Shown: positions 1 through 9,260, counted from the first letter of the stretch. The stretch: 64,000 bases of DNA from Agrobacterium sp. RAC06 (GCF_001713475.1 NZ_CP016499.1:1798001-1862000), one strand, 5' to 3'. Notes: generated by a model from the letters alone, not told the origin. A program made the numbers and translations.

Positions 1-1631
1 AAGCGTTCCGACAGTTCCTCGACCTCGAACCTATCCTCCTCGGCAATGCGAGGGCGTCCCAGCGTGCGGATGGTCAGGATGATATTGCGCTCATGGATGA
101 CGTGGTTGTGCTTCAGATTGTGCATCAAGGCGGCCGGCGCGCGGGTCGGGTCGCTGGTCAGGAAGATTGCCGTGCCGGGCACGCGGGCCGGGCTGTGCTC
201 GCCCTTCTTCTCGATCATGGCGACAAAGGCTTCGAGCGGGACATCGTCGCGGCGGGTCTTCTGGAAGAGGATTGCCGTGCCACGACGCCAGGTCCACATG
301 ACCACCGTGAAGGCTGCGGCGAAGAGAACCGGTATGTAGCCGCCATCATGGATCTTCAAAAGGTTGGCGCCGAGGAAGACCAGTTCGAGCAGAAGGAGCG
401 GGGTCAGGACTGCTGCAGCAAGCACCAGACTCCAGTTCCATTTCTTGCGGACGAATTCGAAAGCCATGATGGTCGTCACCACCATGGCGCCGGTCACCGA
501 GATGCCGTAGGCCGTGGCCAGCGCTTCCGAGCTTTCAAAGAGAAGAACCAGCGAGAGAACGCCGACGAGCAGAAGCGTGTTGACCGAGGGCAGGTAGATT
601 TGGCCGCTCTGGGTTTCGGACGTGAACAGGATCTGCATGCGCGGCAGGAAGCCGAGGTGGATCGCCTGGCGAACCAGCGAAAACGCACCCGTGATCACCG
701 CCTGGCTGGCAATGATGGTGGCGAAGGTCGCGAGGATGACAATCGGCAGCAGCGCCCAAGATGGAAACATCAGGAAGAATGGATCCGAGGCCGTGGAGGG
801 ATCGCTGAGGACCAGCGCGCCCTGCCCCAGATAATTCAGCACGAGCGCCGGAAAGACGAGCGCGAACCAGGCGAGCTGGATCGGCTTGCGGCCGAAATGT
901 CCAAGGTCGGCATAGAGCGCTTCCGCACCCGTGACGGTGAGGAACACGGCGCCGAGGACAACAATGCCGAGGAAGCCTTCGTGCAGCAGGAAGCTTACCG
1001 CATACCATGGATTGAAGGCGGCAAAGATGCCGACGTCGTCGAAGATATGGATAATGCCGCCAGCTGCCATGACGATAAACCAGAGCGCCGTGATCGGCCC
1101 GAAGAAGCGGGCCACCGCCCCCGTTCCTCGTGACTGGACCGCGAAGAGGCCGATCAGGATCGCAAGCGAGATCGGCACGATGTAATCGGACATGTCCGGC
1201 GCGACGAGTTTCAATCCCTCGACGGCCGACAAGACCGAGAGCGCCGGCGTGATCATGGAATCGCCGAGGAAGAGTGCGGCGCCGATCAGGCCCAGCACCA
1301 TCAGGACCGGACCGTGACCGTTTGCCGACTTCGAGAGCAGCGCCAGAAGCGACAGGGTGCCGCCTTCGCCGTCATTGTCGGCACGCAGCAGGAAGAGGAC
1401 ATATTTGAGCGTCACGATGATCGTGAGCGACCAGATCATCAGCGAGATGAGGCCAATGATTTCGACGCGGGTGATGCCGTCGACACCGATCGGCTTCAGC
1501 GCCTCGCGGAAGGCGTAAAGCGGGCTGGTGCCGATGTCGCCATAGACGACACCGACAGAACCGAGCGCGAGAAGAAAAAGACTGCGTGCATCCTTCGGAC
1601 CAGCCGCAGGCTGGTGATCGAGTTGTGGCAT
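1..1631 (-). CDS. kup: Kup-type low-affinity potassium transporter (3' end outside window)
   Basis: Inner-membrane K+ uptake protein, probably K+/H+ symport (KUP/HAK/KT family). Translating the minus strand from the ATG at 1631 gives [19 protein letters not shown], then the family signature [11 protein letters not shown] around residues 30-40. A long series of hydrophobic segments follows, then the start of the soluble C-terminal domain. About 543 codons are visible without a stop; family members are about 630 residues, so roughly the last 90 lie beyond position 1. The ATG lies just upstream of the conserved N-terminal motif. corA ends only 15 bp upstream on the same strand, so two cation transporters may be co-transcribed. 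Rhizobia often carry more than one kup copy and the sequence does not say which this is. Confidence 0.95.
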   Translation of the reverse strand, partial: MPQLDHQPAAGPKDARSLFLLALGSVGVVYGDIGTSPLYAFREALKPIGVDGITRVEIIGLISLMIWSLTIIVTLKYVLFLLRADNDGEGGTLSLLALLSKSANGHGPVLMVLGLIGAALFLGDSMITPALSVLSAVEGLKLVAPDMSDYIVPISLAILIGLFAVQSRGTGAVARFFGPITALWFIVMAAGGIIHIFDDVGIFAAFNPWYAVSFLLHEGFLGIVVLGAVFLTVTGAEALYADLGHFGRKPIQLAWFALVFPALVLNYLGQGALVLSDPSTASDPFFLMFPSWALLPIVILATFATIIASQAVITGAFSLVRQAIHLGFLPRMQILFTSETQSGQIYLPSVNTLLLVGVLSLVLLFESSEALATAYGISVTGAMVVTTIMAFEFVRKKWNWSLVLAAAVLTPLLLLELVFLGANLLKIHDGGYIPVLFAAAFTVVMWTWRRGTAILFQKTRRDDVPLEAFVAMIEKKGEHSPARVPGTAIFLTSDPTRAPAALMHNLKHNHVIHERNIILTIRTLGRPRIAEEDRFEVEELSER

Positions 1632-1646
1632 GGGATACCAGGCTCT

Positions 1647-2624
1647 TTAGAGCCAGCCTTTCCAACGGAAAAACAAGAAGGGGATGATGGCGGAGAGCAG
1701 CATGGCAAAAAGCGCCATGGGGTATCCGAAGTTCCATCCGAGTTCCGGCATGAACTGAAAATTCATGCCGTAGATCGACGCGACAAGGGTCGGTGGCAGG
1801 AAGACAACCGAGGCGATCGAGAAGATCTTGATGATGGCATTCTGCTCGACATTGATGAGGCCGAGCGAGGCATCGAGCATGAAGGTGATGTTGTTGGCGA
1901 CAAAAGCCGCGTGCTCGCCAAGCGATTGAAGGTCGCGGACAACCAGGCCGCAGAGTTCTGCGGCTTCTTCCTCCCGGCGCACCGCCGGCTGCGACTGCAG
2001 GAAAAGAACCAGGCGAGACAAGGAGACGAGGCTGTCACGCACCTTCCCCACGAGCTGATGATGGCTGGCGATATCGAGCAGCTTGTCTTCCAGGAAGCGC
2101 GGCGGACGACGCTTGGCGGCCTTGCGATTGACAAAGACCGTGATCGAGAGCGCATCGAGGCGTGCGGCCAGCGTTTCCAGGATCTCGGCAGTCCGGTCGA
2201 CGATCGTCTCCAAGAGATGGCCGAGAAGTTTCGCGCCGGTGTCGCACTGTCCGTTCAGGCGCAGGAGACTCGCACTGAAGAGTTCGAAGGCCTTGGGCTC
2301 GGCATAGCGGATGGTGATGAGGCGCCCGCGATGGAGAATGAAGGCGACGTCGGTGAGCAGCGGATAGCTGGAATCGGCCCTGTAGAGCAGCGAGGCCGTC
2401 ATGTAGATCGCATCGTGCTCGACATAGAGCCGGCTGGACGGTTCGATGTCCTTCAGCTCATCCGGGGTCGGCAGCGGAATGCCGATCCGGCTCTCGACGA
2501 AGTGTTCCTCGTCGCGGCTCGGCTTGATCAGGTCGATCCAGATGATGTCATCGGGGAAATTGCTGGCTTGAGGCTCGATGCCGATGATTTCGGCACTTCC
2601 GTCTCGTCGATAGGCCCTTATCAA
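1647..2624 (-). CDS. corA: CorA-family magnesium/divalent cation transporter
   Basis: Pentameric Mg2+ channel of the inner membrane. The product has a long soluble N-terminal part with helical stretches, then two C-terminal membrane segments. The family signature YGMNF is at about residues 285-289, followed by a short periplasmic loop and the last membrane helix, ending in a basic tail. I chose the TTG at 2624 (M-I-R-A-Y-R-R-D) because GAAGG lies about 10 nt upstream. A longer reading from a TTG at 2672 would add 16 residues but has no clear ribosome binding site. The length of 325 aa matches the family. It precedes kup on the same strand with a 15-bp gap. Confidence 0.93.
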   Translation of the reverse strand: MIRAYRRDGSAEIIGIEPQASNFPDDIIWIDLIKPSRDEEHFVESRIGIPLPTPDELKDIEPSSRLYVEHDAIYMTASLLYRADSSYPLLTDVAFILHRGRLITIRYAEPKAFELFSASLLRLNGQCDTGAKLLGHLLETIVDRTAEILETLAARLDALSITVFVNRKAAKRRPPRFLEDKLLDIASHHQLVGKVRDSLVSLSRLVLFLQSQPAVRREEEAAELCGLVVRDLQSLGEHAAFVANNITFMLDASLGLINVEQNAIIKIFSIASVVFLPPTLVASIYGMNFQFMPELGWNFGYPMALFAMLLSAIIPFLFFRWKGWL

Positions 2625-2779
2625 GGACTGGTCACCTTCATGGCACGCCGCGCGGTTAAGCTCCGGAGACAATCATAGTCCCGAATGGAATGCCAAAGCA
2701 ATTGTTGCAGCACAGCAATGCAGCCGACGCACGCCTCGACGGGGCAAAGCAATGGCCGGTCGAGGCCGCTGCTCAGCGA

Positions 2780-3934
2780 TTATTCGAAGACGATCGCCGG
2801 CGCTGCGCGACCCGATCGAGCCTTGACCTGTTCCCAGGCCTTGGTCGCGATGTCGCGGTAGATCTTCGCCTGCGGCCCGTCCGGTTCGCTCACTACGACC
2901 GGAGTTCCCGCATCCGAGGTCTCGCGGATCGAGATGGTGAGCGGCACTTCGCCGAGGAAGGGCACGCCGATCTTCTCGGCCTCCGCCCTCGCGCCACCAT
3001 GGCCGAAGATATCGTAGCGGTTTCCGGTGTCGGGCGCGATGAAATAGCTCATATTCTCGACGATGCCGAGCACGGGTACTTCGACCTTGTTGAACATGTT
3101 CAGGCCCTTGCGCGCGTCGATGAGGGCAAGGTCCTGCGGGGTGGAGACGATGACCGCCCCCGACAGCGGCACCTGCTGGGCCATGGTCAGCTGCGCATCA
3201 CCGGTGCCCGGCGGCATGTCGACGACCAGCACGTCGAGATCGCCCCAGGCGACTTCGCGCAGCATCTGCATGAGGGCCGACTGGACCATCGGGCCGCGCC
3301 AGATCATCGCGGTCCCTTCATCGACGAGGAAGCCCATCGACATGACCTTGATGCCGTAATTTTCCATCGGCACGATGATGCGGTTCTCGATCTGCTGCGG
3401 GCGTCCGGTAATGCCGAGAAGGCGCGGCATGGAAGGGCCGTAGACATCGGCGTCGAGAATGCCGACCCGCAGGCCGTTTGCCTTCATGGCCAGGGCCAGG
3501 TTGACCGCCGTGGTCGACTTGCCGACGCCACCCTTGCCGGAGGCGACCGCGATGATGGCTTCGATGCCGGGGACGCCGGCCTTCGTGCGCTGAGGTCCGC
3601 TCTGCGCCGGGCCATGACTGTGGCCGTGGCTGTGGGTGGGCGCTGCAGGCTGCGGGCGTGGCGGCGGCGGCGTGGAGCCCTGCTTGCGCTCGGCGGTCAG
3701 ACTGACGACCGCACCGTTCACACCGGGCAATGCCTTCACCGTCCGCTCAGCCGCCTGGCGCAGCGGTTCCAGTTCCTGGGCGCGCTCGGCCGGCACATTG
3801 ATGGAGAAGTAGACCTTTCCGTCGGAGATGAAGACATCCGAGACCATGCCGAGGTCGACAATGTTGCCATCGAGATCCGGTCCGCGGATTCCCTTCAGCG
3901 CCTCAATCACCCGATCACGCGACAGTTCGGCCAT
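2780..3934 (-). CDS. mrp: Mrp/ApbC-type Fe-S cluster carrier ATPase
   Basis: P-loop ATPase of the Mrp/Nbp35 group, thought to carry or deliver Fe-S clusters in the cytosol. An N-terminal MIP18/DUF59-like domain (about residues 1-85) is followed by a Pro/His-rich linker (HSHGHSHG near 100-108) and the deviant Walker A motif GKGGVGKST at about 133-141. The DMPPGTGD motif and the conserved end of the ATPase domain follow. In E. coli ApbC a C-terminal CxxC binds the bridging cluster; at that place this protein reads MSYFIAPDTGNRYDIFGHGG, with no cysteine pair. The ATG at 3934 was chosen because AAGAAG precedes it and MAELSRDRV matches the usual start of the domain; longer in-frame starts exist upstream. 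Confidence 0.92.
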   Translation of the reverse strand: MAELSRDRVIEALKGIRGPDLDGNIVDLGMVSDVFISDGKVYFSINVPAERAQELEPLRQAAERTVKALPGVNGAVVSLTAERKQGSTPPPPRPQPAAPTHSHGHSHGPAQSGPQRTKAGVPGIEAIIAVASGKGGVGKSTTAVNLALAMKANGLRVGILDADVYGPSMPRLLGITGRPQQIENRIIVPMENYGIKVMSMGFLVDEGTAMIWRGPMVQSALMQMLREVAWGDLDVLVVDMPPGTGDAQLTMAQQVPLSGAVIVSTPQDLALIDARKGLNMFNKVEVPVLGIVENMSYFIAPDTGNRYDIFGHGGARAEAEKIGVPFLGEVPLTISIRETSDAGTPVVVSEPDGPQAKIYRDIATKAWEQVKARSGRAAPAIVFE

Positions 3935-4279
3935 TTCAATCTTCTTTCCGCTTACGTCTTTTAAGTCTGGGAAATCAGATAATGGAGCATGAGACATTCG
4001 CCAACAACAAATGCGGCTTAGGGCTGCGACCTTTGTGGCAGAAACAGACAAGCCGCCTGCGGAGAGCACCCCCCGCGGCGGCTTGTCAGGCTGCACCCTT
4101 TGACGGGTGTCGTGCAACGTCCCCTCTGGACTAACACTAGCAATGCAGAAAGCGTGCCAGTTTTGAAAGGGCGGGAAATGCGGCCTTGAAGCATGCCACG
4201 GGCGTCACCAGATCGGGATTGTGCCGGGAAACTAGGCTGACATGATGTGTGGCGCACAAAAATGCACCAGCGTTTACCC
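3935..4279. other. Intergenic region between mrp and the LuxR regulator
   Basis: These 345 bp hold no convincing gene on either strand. They should contain the mrp promoter (minus strand) and the end of the luxR transcript. The one clear structure is the large hairpin at 4047-4087, listed separately. Confidence 0.5.
4047..4087 (-). terminator. Strong hairpin, probable terminator of the luxR transcript
   Basis: Perfect 11-bp arms, GACAAGCCGCC at 4047-4057 and GGCGGCTTGTC at 4077-4087. An inner GCGG/CCGC pairing extends the stem past one bulged base. On the minus strand the stem is followed by TGTTTCT, a modest U-rich run. It lies about 190 bp after the luxR stop codon, so it could also act in the mrp leader. 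Confidence 0.5.
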
Positions 4280-5032
4280 TTACTTTATCAAGCCGAGCCG
4301 GAGGGCCTTGGCGACGGCCTGGGTGCGGTTGACCGCGTCCAGCTTCTTCGTCGCGCGGTTCAGGTAGTGGTTGATCGTGTGCTCGGAGAGCGTCAGGATT
4401 TCCGCGATCTCGACGCTGGTCTTGCCGGCCGCCGTCCAGTTGAGGCAGTCGAGCTCCCGTTCGGTCAGCATGTCACTGTTGCGGCTGTCCATCTCGCGGA
4501 TTTCAGCGAGGCGGTTGAACACATGCGTCGCGATATAGGCGAGCTCCATCATCTCGAGCGTGTTGAAGGGCTCGCGGTCGCCAATGAAGGAGACAGCCCC
4601 TCGGGCACCCGTTGCATCATGGACGGGGAAATAGGATCCGCGGTTCATGCGGAAGCGGGTAAACAGCGCCTTGGAGATTTCGCCGGAGCGGCTGTCGCGC
4701 TGCTGCGCCACGTCATCGATGTCGAAACGCAAGGGGATCGATGAGCGACGCAGATGGGCCAGCACAGGGCTGCCCGACAACAGGGAAATTTGATCGAACT
4801 CGGTCAGGAGATCGGAAGGCCAGTTGGTGATGATCGAGCTGCTGCCGAGTTCCTGTGCCGTAGCACCCGGCATGTTCAGCACCATGAAGGCACGGGCGCC
4901 GTAGAGCTCCGTCACCCGCTTCATGAAGCGGAAGACGTCGAACTGGGTCTTGAACCCCTTCACGTCCGTGATCAGACCCTCGACACGCTCCGCGGCTGCC
5001 ATGTCCTGGTTCGTCATCACACACCCGTCCAT
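4280..5032 (-). CDS. LuxR-family transcriptional regulator (orphan, autoinducer-domain type)
   Basis: DNA-binding regulator of the quorum-sensing LuxR class. The N-terminal 165 residues resemble the autoinducer-binding fold, for example the segment F-P-V-H-D around residue 140 and the following GAVSF strand. The C-terminal 60 residues form a GerE-type helix-turn-helix with LTERE, then TSVEIAEILTLSEHTINHYL. No LuxI-type synthase is in the window, so it is a solo receptor that may sense an external or host-derived ligand. The ATG at 5032 is used; an ATG five codons later (5017) is equally possible. A 12-bp perfect palindrome lies about 40 bp upstream and may be its own operator. Confidence 0.88.
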   Translation of the reverse strand: MDGCVMTNQDMAAAERVEGLITDVKGFKTQFDVFRFMKRVTELYGARAFMVLNMPGATAQELGSSSIITNWPSDLLTEFDQISLLSGSPVLAHLRRSSIPLRFDIDDVAQQRDSRSGEISKALFTRFRMNRGSYFPVHDATGARGAVSFIGDREPFNTLEMMELAYIATHVFNRLAEIREMDSRNSDMLTERELDCLNWTAAGKTSVEIAEILTLSEHTINHYLNRATKKLDAVNRTQAVAKALRLGLIK

Positions 5033-5364
5033 ACCGGGTCACCGGTCGTGATTATCGAGGAGATTGTCCAAGACGTATACGTCAACTGCTACAATACCTG
5101 CCATTGGCTGCGGATCGAAGGCGTGGGTAACCTGGCTGCAGCCGGTCCTTTATCTCGCCTGCTCCCGTGTCAGAGAACTTGCGATCGGAATGCTTGAAGG
5201 AACACCCAAAGGCGACATCAAAGCCGAATCTGTTCCCCTGAGTTGGCGAAGCATAGACTTGTAAAGCGCCGAGGGTCCAGATACCCCATAAATTTTACCG
5301 TAAACCCCTGTTTGCGACCTTAGTCGCACGGCAGATTTAGAAGAAATCGACAAGGAGGAAGAGC
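5033..5364. other. Divergent regulatory region between the LuxR gene and the SMP-30 gene
   Basis: 332 bp without a believable gene. It must carry the divergent promoters of the luxR-type gene (minus) and the SMP-30 gene (plus). It contains the palindrome at 5072-5083 and a strong AAGGAGGA ribosome binding site at 5351-5359 for the downstream gene. No clear -35/-10 pair was identified. Confidence 0.5.
5072..5083. promoter_or_regulatory. 12-bp perfect palindrome, candidate LuxR-type operator
   Basis: GACGTATACGTC reads the same on both strands. It sits about 40 bp in front of the LuxR-type gene and about 280 bp before the divergent SMP-30 gene. Lux boxes are dyads of about 18-20 bp, so this would be a short core. 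The assignment rests on position and symmetry only. Confidence 0.35.
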
Positions 5365-6249
5365 GTGATCGCGACAGAGAGCTTTACCGGCAGGACGCTA
5401 ACCGAAGAGCGCATGGAACTGGGAGAGGGCCCGACCTATGACCCGACGACTGGTGCGCTGTTCTGGTTCGACATCCTCGGCAAGACGCTGTGCGAGCTCG
5501 ATGTTGCCGGCGGCCGTCTGAAGAGACACGCCCTGCCCTTCCTCGGCAGCGTGCTCGCTATCGTCGACGAGAAGCGGCAACTGATCGCCTCCGACCAGGG
5601 GCTCTTCCTGCGCGATGCTACAAGCGGCACCCTCTCGCCCTATGGAAAAATCGAGGACAAGCCGCAGAACCGCTCGAATGACGGCCGCGTGCATCCGAGC
5701 GGCGCCCTGTGGATCGGGACGATGAGCCGGACTGCCGAAACCGGCGCCGGCGCCATCTACCATGTCGCGGGAACGACCGTGACCAAGCTCTTTGACGCCG
5801 TCAGCATTCCGAACGGCATCTGCTTCTCGCCGGATGGCAGCGTCGGCTACTTCAACGATTCGAAGATCAACCACATGATGCGGGTCGAACTCGATGCAGC
5901 GAATGGCCTTCCCACTGGCGCTCCGACGGTGTTCATCGATCAGTCTCAGCGTCAGGGCGTCATAGACGGATCGGTCGTCGATCTCGAAGGCACGATCTGG
6001 AACGCCAACTGGGACGGCGGCGCAGTGGATCGCTATGCGCCCGACGGTCGGCATATCGCCCGCTACGCAGCCCCAATGCGCCGGCCGACCTGCCCGGCAT
6101 TCTATGGCGTCAATCTCGATCGCCTCGCAGTGACCTCCTGCTGGGAGGGGCTGAGCGACGCAGAACGGGCCGAAGACAGGCTTGCAGGCATGACCTTCGA
6201 TCTCGGCGTGAGCGTCAAGGGCAAGGCAGAACCGCGGTTCAAACTCTGA
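5365..6249 (+). CDS. SMP-30/gluconolactonase/LRE family protein
   Basis: Six-bladed beta-propeller hydrolase of the SMP-30 family, whose members open sugar lactones such as gluconolactone or arabinonolactone in a divalent-metal-dependent reaction. The metal-site pattern is visible: the glutamate in LGEGPTYD near residue 20, NRSNDGRVHPSG near 110, IPNGICFSPDG near 150 and IDGSVVD near 205. The length of 294 aa is normal for the family. The GTG at 5365 is well placed behind AAGGAGGA. Cytosolic, as no signal peptide is seen. No sugar transporter or dehydrogenase is adjacent, so the actual lactone is unknown. A GC-rich hairpin follows 20 bp after the stop. Confidence 0.88.
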   Translation: MIATESFTGRTLTEERMELGEGPTYDPTTGALFWFDILGKTLCELDVAGGRLKRHALPFLGSVLAIVDEKRQLIASDQGLFLRDATSGTLSPYGKIEDKPQNRSNDGRVHPSGALWIGTMSRTAETGAGAIYHVAGTTVTKLFDAVSIPNGICFSPDGSVGYFNDSKINHMMRVELDAANGLPTGAPTVFIDQSQRQGVIDGSVVDLEGTIWNANWDGGAVDRYAPDGRHIARYAAPMRRPTCPAFYGVNLDRLAVTSCWEGLSDAERAEDRLAGMTFDLGVSVKGKAEPRFKL

Positions 6250-6268
6250 GTAAAACGGATTGACGACG

Positions 6269-6290
6269 CGGGGCCAAAAGCGGCCCCGCA
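6269..6290 (+). terminator. Hairpin after the SMP-30 gene, probable terminator
   Basis: GCGGGGCC and GGCCCCGC form a perfect 8-bp stem with a 6-nt loop, 20 bp after the stop codon. No long T-run follows, so termination efficiency is uncertain. Confidence 0.55.
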
Positions 6291-6457
6291 AACTGCTTTC
6301 ATTGCATTTTGTTCCTGCAACCCCCTCAAAATATTCAGGACTTCGCCAGCGGAACGATCCAGGCCGCCGGACATTTTCCTCTCGAACCGACGCCGCCCAG
6401 CACTTCAGCAAGGGCAGTGTCAGTCGCAGACCATCTCAGAGGAAAGGTAGGTCCACC

Positions 6458-7135
6458 ATGAACAAGTCTCTCAAGACCCTCGCCGCAGCCATGCTGCTCG
6501 GTTCCACCGCCATGGCCCCGTTTGCCGTCGCTCAGGACGCAACTCCGGGCACAACGACCACGCCGCCGGCTGCTACGGACGGCACCACCACGATGCCTGC
6601 TCCGGCCACCCCGGATGCTTCGATGGATGGCACGTCGGGCTCGATGGGCACCACGGCCCAGGCTCCGGCTGACGCCGCCGGCTCGGCCACTTACCTGACG
6701 GAACAGGCTGAAAGCCAGATCTCGGTCAGCGATTTCATGGGCCAGGCGATCTATACTGCCGACAACCAGTCGATCGGTGACATCAACGACCTGCTCGTAG
6801 AGAAAGACGGTGGCATTGTTGCTGCAGTCGTCGGCGTTGGTGGCTTCCTCGGCATCGGCGAAAAGGATGTCGCCATCCCGTTCGACAAGATCACCATCAC
6901 CCGCGAAATGGATGATGCAGCAATGACCGGTACGGGCGATGCTGCCACGACGACGACCACCACCACCACCGAGGCCGTCGCTGACGCAGAAGTCCGCCTG
7001 ACGACCACGGAAACGGCTGACAGCCTGCGCAACGCTCCGGAGTTCCGTACTCTGGATGACCAGGCTGCAGATGCTGGCACCACCGGCACAATGGCTCCGA
7101 CCGACGGCACCACCACCTCGTCGACGGATAACTAA
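6458..7135 (+). CDS. Secreted PRC-barrel domain protein
   Basis: A 225-residue exported protein. Residues 1-25 are a signal peptide with a likely cut after AVA. A Thr/Pro/Ala/Gly-rich linker covers about residues 26-75. A PRC-barrel-like domain at about 90-150 contains the typical stretch SIGDINDLLVEKDGGIVAAVVGVGG-like repeats of beta strands. The C-terminal tail is Thr-rich and includes a run of eight threonines coded by repeated ACC/ACG codons. The ATG at 6458 is preceded by GGAAAGG; the reading frame is open further upstream but only the inner start gives a signal peptide. Rhizobia carry several such PRC-barrel proteins, probably periplasmic and of unknown role. A strong terminator follows. 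Confidence 0.82.
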   Translation: MNKSLKTLAAAMLLGSTAMAPFAVAQDATPGTTTTPPAATDGTTTMPAPATPDASMDGTSGSMGTTAQAPADAAGSATYLTEQAESQISVSDFMGQAIYTADNQSIGDINDLLVEKDGGIVAAVVGVGGFLGIGEKDVAIPFDKITITREMDDAAMTGTGDAATTTTTTTTEAVADAEVRLTTTETADSLRNAPEFRTLDDQAADAGTTGTMAPTDGTTTSSTDN

Positions 7136-7168
7136 TCCCGGAACGTGGGACGTGTTAAGGTCCTAAGG

Positions 7169-7192
7169 GGCGGCGCTTCGGCGCCGCCTTTT
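7169..7192 (+). terminator. Rho-independent terminator of the PRC-barrel gene
   Basis: GGCGGCGC-TTCG-GCGCCGCC followed by TTTT: an 8-bp GC stem closed by a stable TTCG tetraloop and a short T-run, 33 bp after the stop. Confidence 0.85.
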
Positions 7193-7200
7193 GCTATGCG

Positions 7201-9243
7201 CTAAAGCAGGCTGCAAAAGCGCAGGGCATCGTAGACGGCAGCGTGGATGTTGCGGCTTTCGACCGCATCCCCGATGCGTACAAGGTCGAAGCTGGCGGCC
7301 TCATCCTTGAGCGGCAGCGGCCCGCGTCTCGCGATCAGCGCGGCATAGTCGACAGCGCCGCGATTGCGTGAAAGCGGCTTGAGTTCGAGATAGAGATCCG
7401 CATTGGCCATGGTGCCGTGCTCCACCACCACCTGCGCGACGCGCCGCTCCACCCTCACATCTGAAAAGTCGGAGCCGAGTGTCGCGAGCAGAGCATTACC
7501 ATCGCGGCGGACGCCAACCAGCTTGGTGTTGATCGTGACGCGGACATTCTTTTCGGCAAAGGTCTTGGCATAGGGCACATGGTTCATGCCGCCCATCTCC
7601 GGCGCGAAAAAGCGTTCCGGCGAGACCACTTCGAGTTCGACGCCTGCATTGGCGATGACCTCTGCGGCACTCATGCCGGGATGCCCGCCATTGTCGTCGT
7701 AGAGCAGAACCGGCCCCTCGGGCTTCACGCTGCCGGCCAGGATGTCCCAGCTCGAGGTGACGAGATCATCGCCCGTCTCCAGTTCCGGCGACTGGGCGAT
7801 GCCGCCGGTCGCGATGACCACCAGATCGGGATTGAAGGCGAGCACGTCGTCGGCACCGGCATAGGTGTCATAGTAGATGGTCACGCCGAGGCGTTCGAGT
7901 TCCGCCAGACGCCAGTCGATGATGCCGACCATTTCCTTGCGGCGCGGATTGCGGGTGAGCAGGTTCACCTGGCCGCCGGCGCGGCTCGATGCCTCCAGCA
8001 CCTCGACATGGTGTCCGCGTTCGGCGAGCACGCGCGCGGCTTCGAGACCTGCCGGCCCTGCCCCAACCACGACCGCCTTGCGAGGTTTGTCTGCCTTGAG
8101 CAGATCATGCGGGATCAGCGCCTCTCGGCTGGTGGCGGCATTGTGGATGCAGAGCGCCTCGCCGCCTTCATAGATGCGGTCCAGACAGTATGTCGCGCCG
8201 ACGCAGGGGCGGATCTTGTGCTCGCGGCCCTCGATGATCTTTCTCACGATATGCGGATCGGCGATATGGGCGCGGGTCATGCCGACCATGTCGAGCTTGC
8301 CCTCGGCAATCGCATGGCGAGCCGTCGCGACATCGGCGATGCGCGCGGCGTGGAAGACCGGGAATTTAGTTGCCGCCCTGATATCACCGGCGAAATCGAG
8401 ATGCGGGGAAGCCGCCATGCCCTGGATGGGGATCACGTTGTTCAGCGCCACGTCGTGCTCGATGTGTCCCCTGATGATGTTGAGGAAGTCGATCTTGCCG
8501 CCAGCCGCGAAACGGCGGGCGATCTCGACACCCTCGTCGCGGCTCAAGCCCTTGTCCCAATCCTCGTCGGCGACCATGCGGATGCCGACGATGAAATCCG
8601 GGCCGACGGCCTTTCTGACGGCTGATATCACCAGGTTGGAGAAGCGCATGCGGTTGTCGAGCGAGCCGCCGAATTCATCTTCGCGCCGGTTGGTGGCCGG
8701 TGACCAGAAGCTGTCCATCAGGTGGCCATAGGCCTCGAACTCGATGCCATCGAGGCCGGCTTCCTGCATGCGCGCGGCGGCCGTCGCATAGTCCTCGACG
8801 ATGCGCTCAATGTCCCAATCCTCGATCTCCTTGGGAAAATGGCGGTGGGCGGGCTCGCGGATCGGAGAGGGGCTAAGCACCGGCAGCCAGTCCCCCTTGT
8901 TCCAGTTGGTGCGGCGGCCGAGATGGGTGAGCTGGATCATCACGGCGCAGCCATGCTCGTGACAGTCGTCCGTCAGGCGCTTCAGATGCGGGACGATCTC
9001 GTCCTTCCAGGCGAGCAGATTGCCAAAGGCGGGCGGGCTGTCGCGGCTGACACTGGCGGAGCCTGCGGTCATGGTCAGCGCCATGCCGCCCTTGGCCTTT
9101 TCGACATGATAGAGCCGGTAGCGCTCGGTCGGCATGCCCCCTTCCGAATAGGCCGGCTCATGCGCCGTCGACATGATGCGGTTCTTCAGCGTCAGGTGCT
9201 TCAGCTGGAAGGGCTGGAGAAGCGGATCACGGTTCCCGGTCAT
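7201..9243 (-). CDS. Flavin/Fe-S oxidoreductase of the trimethylamine dehydrogenase / N-methyl demethylase class
   Basis: 680-aa two-domain enzyme. An Old Yellow Enzyme-type FMN TIM barrel (about residues 1-345) is followed by a NAD(P)/FAD-binding half with GAGPAGL at 394-400. The closest functional group by memory is the demethylases of dimethylglycine, N-methylproline (stachydrine) and trimethylamine. The cluster-binding loop after the barrel reads C347-VG-A350-TY-C353-x11-C365; related enzymes have a cysteine where Ala350 stands, so one of four cluster ligands appears missing. It lies 17 bp downstream of the MttB-type gene on the same strand, so the two probably form a pathway for a methylated amine. 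The ATG at 9243 directly precedes the conserved N-terminal LLQPFQLKHLTLKNRI. The substrate is not determined. Confidence 0.85.
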   Translation of the reverse strand: MTGNRDPLLQPFQLKHLTLKNRIMSTAHEPAYSEGGMPTERYRLYHVEKAKGGMALTMTAGSASVSRDSPPAFGNLLAWKDEIVPHLKRLTDDCHEHGCAVMIQLTHLGRRTNWNKGDWLPVLSPSPIREPAHRHFPKEIEDWDIERIVEDYATAAARMQEAGLDGIEFEAYGHLMDSFWSPATNRREDEFGGSLDNRMRFSNLVISAVRKAVGPDFIVGIRMVADEDWDKGLSRDEGVEIARRFAAGGKIDFLNIIRGHIEHDVALNNVIPIQGMAASPHLDFAGDIRAATKFPVFHAARIADVATARHAIAEGKLDMVGMTRAHIADPHIVRKIIEGREHKIRPCVGATYCLDRIYEGGEALCIHNAATSREALIPHDLLKADKPRKAVVVGAGPAGLEAARVLAERGHHVEVLEASSRAGGQVNLLTRNPRRKEMVGIIDWRLAELERLGVTIYYDTYAGADDVLAFNPDLVVIATGGIAQSPELETGDDLVTSSWDILAGSVKPEGPVLLYDDNGGHPGMSAAEVIANAGVELEVVSPERFFAPEMGGMNHVPYAKTFAEKNVRVTINTKLVGVRRDGNALLATLGSDFSDVRVERRVAQVVVEHGTMANADLYLELKPLSRNRGAVDYAALIARRGPLPLKDEAASFDLVRIGDAVESRNIHAAVYDALRFCSLL

Positions 9244-9260
9244 TTGTCATGCGTTCCCGT

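Noticed and set aside
93..1133. Long plus-strand open frame opposite kup
   Set aside because: It is antisense to a clear potassium transporter, very rich in charged residues, and lacks any family feature. High GC content leaves long frames open on the opposite strand.
1314..2678. 454-codon plus-strand frame spanning parts of kup and corA
   Set aside because: Antisense to two recognised genes, composition typical of a shadow frame (Asp/Arg/Gly-rich), no motif.
6340..6400. EcfG-type general stress promoter (GGAAC box) before the PRC-barrel gene
   Set aside because: GGAAC is present near 6352 but the expected CGTT at 16-17 bp spacing is not found.
6940..6975. Run of ACC/ACG triplets that might be a phase-variable repeat
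   Set aside because: The triplets are in frame and mixed (ACC and ACG), so length changes would alter only the Thr run and not switch the gene on or off.
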